A stretch of DNA of 15,668 bases from the NCBI GenBank assembly GCA_963718295.1, contig CAVQYV010000013.1, positions 1-15,668 of the forward strand. Direction: 5' to 3'. This DNA is from CAVQYV01 sp963718295 [NCBI: uncultured Methylomirabilota bacterium] (lineage in GTDB: Bacteria; Methylomirabilota; Methylomirabilia; CAVQYV01). The stretch's first letter is position 1; the number at the start of each line of letters is the position of its first letter. The position numbers were made by a program, and so were the translations under genes. The notes under the pieces are model-generated. The model ran no database searches. It saw nothing but the letters and a program-made list of their open reading frames with translations, and was not told the DNA's origin. This document shows, in pieces, positions 8,251 through 14,828 of this stretch.

Positions 8251-8448
8251 CCATTCTGCAGCCAGGGTCTTGCTGGTCAGGATTCCTCTACCAGCGTAAG
8301 GGGCAGGAGGCGCCTATTTCTTGGATTTCTTACCGAAATTCCTGCCGCAAATCAAAAAAACCTTGCAGAACCCACTATTATGAATTATACTCCGCCCGTC
8401 AGATACAAGAGAGGTCGCACTCGAAAATCCTTTTCAGTCAATGAGTTA

Positions 8449-8530
8449 GGGGCGTGCCCTTTCAGCACTCGTCCCCAGATTCACTTGCTACAAGCAAGGG
8501 TCACAGCTTCAAATCCTGTTTAGCCTGCCA
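8449..8530 (+). pseudogene. Decayed tRNA-Val(UAC)-like sequence
   Basis: The 3' half is convincing: TACAAGCAAG resembles a tRNA-Val anticodon arm with TAC at 8489-8491, followed by GGTCACAGCTTCAAATCCTG, a near-canonical variable loop and T arm, ending in GCCTGCCA (8523-8530). The 5' side keeps only GGGGCGTG (8449-8456) and CTTTCAG. One base is missing in the anticodon loop, and the acceptor ends do not pair. It lies 43 bases before the intact tRNA-Asp, an order (Val then Asp) common in bacteria. Confidence 0.5.
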
Positions 8531-8573
8531 TGCATTCCAAGATGTCCTCTGCTTGCCAGGGGAACTTGGCCGC

Positions 8574-8650
8574 GGGGTCGTAGTTCAGTCGGTTAGAACG
8601 CCGGCCTGTCAAGCCGGAGGTCGCGAGTTCGAGTCTCGTCGGCCCCGCCA
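8574..8650 (+). tRNA. tRNA-Asp (GTC)
   Basis: A complete 77-base cloverleaf. The acceptor GGGGTCG (8574-8580) pairs with CGGCCCC (with one U-G pair). The anticodon stem is CCGGC/GCCGG (8601-8605 with 8613-8617) and the anticodon GTC is at 8608-8610. The T arm GCGAG-TTCGAGT-CTCGT is complete, the discriminator is G, and CCA is encoded (8648-8650). A terminator follows ten bases later, so this is the last gene of its transcript. It reads GAC/GAU codons as aspartate. Confidence 0.97.
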
Positions 8651-8660
8651 GTAAATTTCA

Positions 8661-8694
8661 AGGGTTACAGAAATTCATCTGTAACCCTTTTTCT
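8661..8694 (+). terminator. Rho-independent terminator after tRNA-Asp
   Basis: AGGGTTACAG (8661-8670) pairs perfectly with CTGTAACCCT (8679-8688) around an eight-base loop and is followed by a T-rich tail. It ends the tRNA transcript. Confidence 0.9.
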
Positions 8695-8926
8695 ATTGCG
8701 TCCATCTGAGACTCCCCCCTTGCCATTTCAATGCTCCGGCCTCCAAAGACATGGAAACATGGCCTCTCGGGTTTTCAGCGAACCATTCGAAGTATCGCTG
8801 TAACGAACGCAGATGGATGTTGACACTCAGGTGGGCCTCGGTGTAAATACCGTGAAGCACTGCCTCCCAAGTCTCTGAATCAGCCATGAGTCCCATGAGG
8901 CCCGCCTGATATAGTACATTGGGCAC
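8693..8926 (-). CDS. Small hypothetical protein, doubtful
   Basis: A 77-residue frame from ATG 8926, with alternative ATGs at 8896 and 8887, contains a protein-like middle (HLRSLQRYFEWFAENPRG) with helical character. It has no clear ribosome site, no recognised family, and its stop overlaps the tail of the tRNA terminator. It points away from the transporter gene and would share that gene's promoter region. It may be a remnant of a longer gene or chance coding. Confidence 0.22.
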   Translation of the reverse strand: MPNVLYQAGLMGLMADSETWEAVLHGIYTEAHLSVNIHLRSLQRYFEWFAENPRGHVSMSLEAGALKWQGGSLRWTQ

Positions 8927-9019
8927 TCATTGAGAGGGTGGAGTCTATGAAAGGCGCCGGATCGGTCTCGGCTTTGAAGGTCATGGTGCCTTTTCTTTTG
9001 TTGGAAGGAGGAATAGGGG

Positions 9020-10468
9020 ATGTCGGAACACCAAGAAACCCAAGGCGTGAGGACTCTCAAAGCAGGGAATCTCAAGCCCCCCTGGGAGGTCAGAGAGCTT
9101 CCCGAGCCGCCTCCCTTGTCGTTGAGAGGCCTATTCCAATGGGCGGGGCCTGCGGTCATCCTGGGTGCCCTGGCCGTGGGTGGCTTCGAGGTCTACCATG
9201 CCGGCTTCATGGCTGCCCATGAGTTCGTGGGGATCTTCTGGATCTACTGGGTCTCGGCCTTCTGCCAGCTCTTCCTGAACCAGGAGATCGCCCGGTATAC
9301 CATTGCCACTGGAGAGACGGTCCTTCAGGGATTTACCCGTCTCAACCCGCCGAAGCTATGGGGCTGGGTCTCCGCCATCTTCTGTTGGCTGAATATCGCG
9401 TGGCCGGCCTGGATCGCCGGAGCGGCCGCCGGTGTAGCGGCGGTTCTGGGCTTTGGCAGCTGGCAGGCCTGGTCCGTCCTCGCCCTGATTGCCGTTTTCA
9501 TTGTCTTTGCAGTCAGCAAGTATGTGTACAACACCCTGGAGATCATCATGTACATATCCTTCGTGGTCGCCAGCTTCGGGCTCGCCTTCTTCACCATCAA
9601 GATGGCGACTCCGGCGGCTGCACTGGCCACGGCCAAGGGCTGGCTGAGCGTCGGATCGTTTCCGGCCGGAATCACATTGACGATGATTGGCCCCTTCCTC
9701 CTGCAGCCCGGGGGCGGGTTCTCGAACTTCTGGCACACCTACTGGGTGCGGGAGAGGGGAATGGGCATGGGCCGGTACTTCGGCCGGGTGACGGGCCTTT
9801 CGCGCAAGCCAGAAGACATCAGCCGGACCGGTTATATCTTCGATGCCCAGGATCCCATCGAGCTCGACAAGTTCAAACGATGGCTCAGGCTCAACAATCT
9901 CACCCTGGTGATCTTCTTCATCATTCTGGGAGGAATCCTCTTCACCTACTTCGCCAGCTTGGCGGGCTATTCGGCAAAGACCCTCTATCACATGGACCTC
10001 CCCTCTGGATGGAGAGTCGCCATCGTTTTGGCCGAGATCTTCAAATCGGCCTTCGGCCAGCTGGGCTTCATCTTCTTCGGGATCGTCCTCATTTTCGCCC
10101 TCTTCGACACCCAGTTCTCCATTTACGATGGCATTGCCCGGATGTGGGCCGACGTCTTCTTTCTCGAACATCCACACCTCTTCGGCAGGAAGTCTTACCG
10201 GTATTGGTACTTCGCCACCCTGGGCGCCCTGGTGGTCTATGGAGTGATTCTGATTTTCGTAAAGACGCCCTACTTCATCTATCTGGTCGCCAACTGGCTG
10301 GGAGTGGCGGCTCAGGCCTACGTGACCCTCATGGTGATCACGTTGAACCGCAGACTTCTGCCTGAAAAGATCCGCCCCCGAGGCTTCTCCTTAGCCATTA
10401 ACCTGATCTGGACCCTGGTCCTTATAGGATATTTCCTGGTCTGGACTCTCAAGGATCGCCCTTTCTGA
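9020..10468 (+). CDS. Nramp-like inner-membrane transporter lacking the metal-site motifs
   Basis: ATG 9020 follows AAGGAGG (9005-9011) by eight bases. The 482-residue product has a soluble N-terminus of about 38 residues and then roughly 11 hydrophobic helices of the LeuT-fold Nramp type (GPAVILGALAVGG in TM1; EIARYTIATGETVLQGF after TM2; FSNFWHTYWVRERGMGMGRY in the mid loop). Classical Nramp transporters bind Mn/Fe with an Asp-Pro-Gly-Asn in TM1 and Met-Pro-His in TM6. Here the TM1 position reads AVGGFE and TM6 reads GPFLLQPGGG, so the usual metal ligands are absent. The substrate is therefore open: a different cation, or an organic solute. The gene is intact and lies 89 bases before the isomerase with no terminator between, which suggests one operon. 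Confidence 0.75.
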   Translation: MSEHQETQGVRTLKAGNLKPPWEVRELPEPPPLSLRGLFQWAGPAVILGALAVGGFEVYHAGFMAAHEFVGIFWIYWVSAFCQLFLNQEIARYTIATGETVLQGFTRLNPPKLWGWVSAIFCWLNIAWPAWIAGAAAGVAAVLGFGSWQAWSVLALIAVFIVFAVSKYVYNTLEIIMYISFVVASFGLAFFTIKMATPAAALATAKGWLSVGSFPAGITLTMIGPFLLQPGGGFSNFWHTYWVRERGMGMGRYFGRVTGLSRKPEDISRTGYIFDAQDPIELDKFKRWLRLNNLTLVIFFIILGGILFTYFASLAGYSAKTLYHMDLPSGWRVAIVLAEIFKSAFGQLGFIFFGIVLIFALFDTQFSIYDGIARMWADVFFLEHPHLFGRKSYRYWYFATLGALVVYGVILIFVKTPYFIYLVANWLGVAAQAYVTLMVITLNRRLLPEKIRPRGFSLAINLIWTLVLIGYFLVWTLKDRPF

Positions 10469-10513
10469 TGGCCTCCCCACTGCCCGGTCATCATGCACGT
10501 CTTGGCAAGCTGT

Positions 10514-10547
10514 AAGCCGATTCAGAACTGCAAGCCTATTCAGACTG
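10514..10547 (+). repeat. Imperfect 18-base tandem repeat before isomerase gene
   Basis: AAGCCGATTCAGAACTG (10514-10530) is followed, one base later, by AAGCCTATTCAGACTG (10532-10547), with one substitution and one deletion. It sits just before the isomerase ribosome site, so it may be a regulator site or slippage product. Confidence 0.5.
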
Positions 10548-10557
10548 GAGATGGACC

Positions 10558-11820
10558 ATGAATCTGAAAGTAAAACCCGTTTTCTTCGAGACCGACAAGG
10601 AAAAGGCGGAGAGCATCCTGAAAAGGGTAAAGGAGATCCTTCCACCCCATGTGGACCTGGCGCCAGAAGCTTTTCTTTCCTCCTGGGAGGACTTGCCCAG
10701 CTTTCAGGAGAGCCTGGAGGGGACGGATGCGATACTGGAGCTCACTGAGAACCTGCGTCCCGTGCCCATTCGCTTCTTTCTTCGCCTCGGCGATTTTGGC
10801 TTGCCCCTGGTCCTTTTCAGGGGTGACTTTTATGTGACTGCCCGGCGCCTGGAAGCGGCAGGCTACTGGAAATCCAGGGGCGTCAGGGTGCATCTCGCCC
10901 TTACGGCGGCTGATCTGAGGGATCAGCTCGCCTTGCTGGCTGCCAAACACCGCATCGAGAATACCCGCGCTTTGCTGATCGGCTCCCGGTTTCAATCCCC
11001 CTATGTCGTCACCTCCTCGCCGGATTTCAGGATTGCCCGGCGAGTCCTGGGCATAGAAGTCGACTCCTGTGACACCGCAAGGTATCTGGCCTCCTATGGG
11101 GCGACGGAGGAGCATCAGGTTGCCTCCTTGGTTCAGGAATGGATGACGGAAGCAGAGCGGATTGTGGAGCCCGCGCCCGAAGATCTGAGGAAGTCGGCGC
11201 GCTTCTATCTGGCCATGAAACATCTGCTCGGTGAATTCAGCGCGGGGGCCCTGGCCATTAATTGCCTACCCTTCCTGGAGAAGATTCAGGGAACGCCTTG
11301 CATGGCTCTGGCCAGGCTGAATGATGAAGGGATACCCGCAGCATGCGAGGGAGACCTCACCGCGCTCATGACCATGATCTTCCTGGAGAGGCTCGCAGGC
11401 CGCCCGGGGTTCCTGGGCAATATCATCTCCGTCAATCCGGAGGAAAATTTCATGGAGATCAATCATTGCGTCTTTCCGCTCCGCATGAGCGGTTATGATC
11501 AACCCAGGAAACCCTATACCCTTCGCGATTATCACGGCCGAGGCATGGGAGTCTGCGCAGCGTGTGAGCCTGATGTGGGGATCCCGGTGACTATCTCCCG
11601 CCTGGATACCGACTTTCGGGAGATGGTGTTTTTGAAGGGCCAGCTATTGAGCTGCGGCGAGGATTACTGCCGTACCAATCTGAGGGTGAAGATCCAGGAC
11701 GCGCGGGCATTCATCAGACAGGTGCGAGGGAACCATCACATCCTGGTGTACGGCGATCATGGGAAAGGAATCGAGGATCTCTGTCAGGAATTTGGCATTA
11801 CACCGGTATCGGTTGGCTGA
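10558..11820 (+). CDS. L-fucose/L-arabinose isomerase-family protein
   Basis: ATG 10558 has GGAG (10547-10550) seven bases upstream. The 420-residue soluble protein belongs to the FucI/AraA-like ketol isomerase group: an N-terminal alpha/beta part (LPLVLFRGDFYVTARRL), a central part with EVDSCDTARYLASYGATEE, and a C-terminal catalytic part with GTPCMALARLNDEGIPAACE, LTALMTMIFLERLAGRPGFLGN and EINHC. Family enzymes hold one Mn2+ with Glu, Asp and His; Glu264 (CEGD) and His303 (NHC) are plausible ligands, while the spot where Asp is common seems to be Asn (LGN). It is shorter than FucI (about 590) and AraA (about 500), as is usual for uncharacterised members. The preceding transporter gene suggests it acts on the imported compound. 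The exact substrate is unknown; a non-isomerase lyase role cannot be excluded. Confidence 0.7.
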   Translation: MNLKVKPVFFETDKEKAESILKRVKEILPPHVDLAPEAFLSSWEDLPSFQESLEGTDAILELTENLRPVPIRFFLRLGDFGLPLVLFRGDFYVTARRLEAAGYWKSRGVRVHLALTAADLRDQLALLAAKHRIENTRALLIGSRFQSPYVVTSSPDFRIARRVLGIEVDSCDTARYLASYGATEEHQVASLVQEWMTEAERIVEPAPEDLRKSARFYLAMKHLLGEFSAGALAINCLPFLEKIQGTPCMALARLNDEGIPAACEGDLTALMTMIFLERLAGRPGFLGNIISVNPEENFMEINHCVFPLRMSGYDQPRKPYTLRDYHGRGMGVCAACEPDVGIPVTISRLDTDFREMVFLKGQLLSCGEDYCRTNLRVKIQDARAFIRQVRGNHHILVYGDHGKGIEDLCQEFGITPVSVG

Positions 11821-11977
11821 GCCATCGTTCCAGAGGTAGGAGTAGAGGTAGGGGTTTGGTGACTTGTTTGGACGCGGCAGATCTGCGTTTGCCGGCCCTG
11901 AGACAACCTGGCGGCTTGTTTGGGGCTCCACGTCCCCATTATGTTTTTCAAAGAATTCAGTCGCGTCTGCGGCGCCC

Positions 11978-13130
11978 TCAATCCACGATATCAGGGTTGG
12001 GCACGATCGTCGCTTTGACGCACTCCATCGCCCTGGCCGCCTCGACCGCCGCGAGGATGCCCTCTTCCGAAAAGGGAAACCTCTTCTGCATTTCCTGAAA
12101 GGGATACTTCTTGGCCGCTCGATGGAGCATCTGGATCCCCCAGCGCGATGTCATCCGCCGTGAACGCCCAGCTGCCGATCACGGTGATGGCCTTGACGCA
12201 GATCCGATGCCAGTTGGTGTCTATGGAGCCTGCATTGGTGAACTGCCCCATCTCGATGTACGTGCCTCCATCGCGCAGCATCTCGATCCCTTCCGGGCCC
12301 GAGGAGGGATGGCCGCTGCACTCGATGACGACATCGGCGCCGAATCCGCCCACGATCTCGCGGGCAGCGGTGATCCGTCTCTCGGGGGTATCGTACCTGC
12401 CAATATCGACCGTGGCCTCCGCGCCGAACTTCCGGCAGAGGGAGAGCCTCGGCTCTTCGGGGGCCCCCACCACGAATACTCGCCCCGCGCCCATCTCCCG
12501 GGCCGCCACGATCGCCAAGGCTCCGATCGGCCCCGATCCCTGGATGACGACCGTATCGCCCACTGCGAAACAGCCCATTTCCTGAGCGCGCTTCAGACCG
12601 TGGATACTGGAGGAAAGCGGCTCGGCCAGTGTGCCCAGCCAAAGGGGCATATAGTCGGGCAAACGGTAGATCTTGGTTCCCGGCAGCATCTCCAGATCGA
12701 GGTACTCCGCTTCCGCCCATCCTCCCCACAGGTGGGGCGGCTTATCGAATCCGAGATAGCGTCGTAGTAAACCGGGCTCAAGCACTTGTTGGCGTGCTTG
12801 GGTAGTGGACACAAAAGTAGCACCGGCCGCAGGGCATGAAAGGGGGGATCATGACCTTGCTCCCGACCCTTAGCGGGTGGGCCATGTAGTCCTCGCGCAG
12901 TTCGTCGCCGATCTCGACGAGGAGGCCCGCCACCTCATGACCGAGGTAAAAGGGCCAGGGAAGAGGCTTGGGCCAGTGTCCCGCCAGAATGTGGAGATCG
13001 GTCCCACCAGACCCCCACAGGCGCCCACCTGCATCAGGGCGGCCTTCTTGGGAATCCCGGGCCGGGGCACCTCATGAATGACGGGCCGCGCGCCGGGGCC
13101 AGCGAAAGTCGAGACTTTAATCTGCTCCAT
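11978..13130 (-). pseudogene. Zn-dependent medium-chain dehydrogenase, frameshifted
   Basis: ATG 13130 (MEQIKVSTFAGPG) follows AGGGAGGA. Stitched across frames this is a complete MDR alcohol/threonine/polyol dehydrogenase of about 380 residues: catalytic zinc site GVCGTDLH and GHEVAGLL, structural-zinc lobe with CGRCYFC and HANKC, Rossmann motif GSGPIGALAIVAA, substrate-side GGFGADVVIECSGHP, and C-terminus ending VPNPDIVD at TGA 11980-11978. It would oxidise a secondary alcohol with NAD(H). Frame breaks lie near 13035-13020 (extra G after TGTGGG), 12795-12785, 12765-12755 and 12145 (a five-G run). Most are single-base changes, some in homopolymers, so sequencing error is possible for these. 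It converges on the isomerase gene with only 157 bases between. Confidence 0.8.
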
Positions 13131-13260
13131 GGACTTCCTCCCTGTCTGCAATCTGTCGGTCATCAGTGGATGGTCGCTGCAATCCGTAGGCATCAAGAAG
13201 CGAGGCACGCCTTCACGACTTTAGCGAAAATAGAAGGGCTCTTCTCGGCTTGGGTGGTAC

Positions 13261-13294
13261 CACCTCGCTCGGCATACCTCCGAAGGTCGAGGTG
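13261..13294 (-). other. Nested hairpin between kinase-like and dehydrogenase genes
   Basis: CACCTCG (13261-13267) pairs with CGAGGTG (13288-13294), enclosing a second hairpin ACCT-CCGA-AGGT (13276-13287). A GGTGGTACCACC palindrome (13253-13264) overlaps its foot. It lies in the leader of the dehydrogenase gene, so it could be an RNA control element or an operator. No family is recognised. Confidence 0.35.
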
Positions 13295-13314
13295 ATCGGT
13301 GCGAAGGCGACTTC

Positions 13315-14050
13315 TCATGCATACCGGCCGGCCCGCACCAGCACTCGCACAAGGCCCGGCAAAAGCCGGATTTTGCGGGGTAACCCCGGAGGGATCTCCG
13401 TCCACCTGGACCACCACCGGCTCTCTGGACTGAATCCTGATGCGGTTCCCCGTTAGATAGCGAACATTCGTCCGCCTCGATGCCCATCCGTGGAAGGCGG
13501 AAAAGTAATACCAGACGAGGGCCGGCAGGGCCCCCCGGGGGAAGACGGAGACATCCAGGTGGCCGGAGTCGCATCGAGCCCGATCGGCGAAGGAGAAGAT
13601 CCCGCCGTAGTTTCTGGTATTGCTCACTATCACAAATGCGCCCGTGATCTGCTTCCCTCCGTCGACGGCCACCTCGAGATCAGGCGGATGGTAGCGCCGG
13701 AGAGCCCGCAGGATCGGCATCAGGTAGCCCAGGTAACCGTCCCTTCCCCTCCTCTGCCTTTGCACCTCCTCCGTCACCATGGCATCGAGTGGGGCATGGG
13801 CCATCATCAAGAACCGGCGTTCCCCCAACAAGCCCATGTCCAGCCGGCGGACATGGCCGCCCTCGATGATCTGAATGAATCCGTCCTTTTCGGGGATCCG
13901 AGCTCGCGGCCGAGGACGTTGGCAGTCCCGGTGGGCAGGTGCGCGATGGGGATCTGGGATGGGGTCGGGAAGGCCGTTGAGGACGTCGTTGAGGGTCCCA
14001 TCTCCCCCCGCCACCACCAGGGGGTCCACATCCGCTTCGACTTTTACCGG
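13315..14050 (-). pseudogene. Diacylglycerol/lipid kinase-like protein, N-terminally truncated
   Basis: The frame contains VVAGGDGTLNDVLNGL, the nucleotide-binding loop of the DAGK/YegS/sphingosine-kinase family, then after a frameshift (about 13985 to 13890) AHLPTGTANVLGRELG, the second signature, then IEGGHVRRLDMGLL, the central beta domain (GAFVIVSNTRNYGG, HLDVSVFPRG) and VQVDGDPSG. A further slip near 13380 separates it from its natural end RKIRLLPGLVRVLVRAGRYA at TGA 13317-13315. These enzymes phosphorylate a lipid hydroxyl with ATP at the membrane. The first 50-60 residues (the NPxSG strand) cannot be found upstream; sequence past about 14050 is unrelated and soon becomes the recombinase fragment. 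Truncated and frameshifted, it is almost surely inactive as written. Confidence 0.75.
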
Positions 14051-14146
14051 CAGTGGGAGCCACCGGTAAGGGGAATGGATCCAACCCTTTTCTGGAGAAC
14101 TTGGTGGGACGCCGGCCGCTTCGATTGGCCCCGGAACGGCTAACGC

Positions 14147-14420
14147 TTATGCAACCGCCATCGGCAATTCTAGCCTTTCCTGCGCCCGCTGGAACAGCTG
14201 CTGGCTGACAATCCCCTCGCGGGCTTTCGGCGTCCAGACCCGTTGACGAGCGCCTGCCGCGGGGCGAGGTTCTGCGGCGATACGTGATCGGGGCGGCGTA
14301 GGCATTGGTGCGAAGACACTTGAGGACGTGACGGACGGTCCAACGATCAAGTGGTCTCCTTTGCCGAGCGATCATAGCACCCATCGTGGTGATCGACCAT
14401 CCGGCGTGCCAGGGGCGACC
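14147..14420 (-). pseudogene. Large serine recombinase fragment
   Basis: Leftward frames give SITTMGAMIARQ, then RWTVRHVLKCLRTNAYAAPITYRRR, and after a shift GIVSQQLFQRAQERL, ending at TAA 14149-14147. This is the order seen in the recombinase domain of large serine recombinases (WT..TV+.+L.N.AYAG...YGRR, then ..IVS.ELF...Q.RL about 30 residues later). The catalytic serine domain, zinc ribbon and coiled coil are missing. It abuts the broken N-terminus of the lipid-kinase relic, as expected from an old integration or deletion event. Confidence 0.5.
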
Positions 14421-14598
14421 GTGGCGATGGCTGACGCGACCGCAGACCGGCACAACGGCGGTGCGGTTGGTCGAAGATCGCCTATTCAAGACAAGAATAT
14501 CGGCATTTTGGAAATTCGAGACTTGACTCTGTCGGGTGCAGTTTGTTGCTTGGGTGGCGGGAACCAGCGGACAGCCGGATCGCCGTTTGTGTGCTTGG

Positions 14599-14609
14599 GT
14601 GGGCGCGAC
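14599..14609 (+). repeat. 11-bp target-site duplication, left copy
   Basis: GTGGGCGCGAC, identical to 14818-14828, flanks the inserted element directly. Confidence 0.8.
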
Positions 14610-14817
14610 GAATGGCACTAGGTTAAGCGGAAGTGATTACATGGAAAACGCTTAAGGATGCTGTCGAAGCATTGCTGTCAAGTCGTCCGGACCGGGGGCC
14701 CCAGCGTTTTCTGCGAACGCGTGCGCCAAGTGAGACCGGTGCTCCGTGCGAGCACTGCTGCGATAGCGATGCTTAACGGTTCAGGCGAAACGGCTTACGC
14801 TTAACCTAGTGCCATTC
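14610..14817. mobile_element. 208-bp non-autonomous insertion element (MITE-like)
   Basis: The left end GAATGGCACTAGGTTAAGCG (14610-14629) is the exact reverse complement of the right end (14798-14817). Pairing resumes imperfectly inside (AACGCTTAAGGATGCT near 14648 against the complement of the stretch near 14765-14785), giving a subterminal inverted repeat of about 60 bp. An identical 11-bp direct repeat flanks both ends. There is no transposase frame. An 11-bp duplication and ends containing ATGGCACT...GTTAAG recall IS4-group elements, which commonly make 9-13-bp duplications; that family link is from memory. Perfect ends and an unmutated duplication suggest a fairly recent insertion moved by an enzyme encoded elsewhere. 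Confidence 0.8.
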
Positions 14818-14828
14818 GTGGGCGCGAC
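14818..14828 (+). repeat. 11-bp target-site duplication, right copy
   Basis: GTGGGCGCGAC, the second copy of the target sequence. Removing the element plus one copy restores a continuous sequence across 14598/14818. Confidence 0.8.

Noticed and set aside
9356-10365. Long open frames on both strands within the transporter gene
   Set aside because: They lack ribosome sites and motifs and coincide fully with the membrane protein, which has clear helices and a strong start.
13248-13270. T-box-like GAGGTGGTACCACC on the minus strand
   Set aside because: It resembles the T-box core, but there is no specifier stem upstream (that space is the kinase-like gene), no terminator after it, and the match is explained by a simple palindrome.
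14622-14804. GTTAAGC and GCTTAAC as integron core sites
   Set aside because: They are parts of the perfect 20-bp inverted ends of the inserted element with an 11-bp target duplication, which explains them better.
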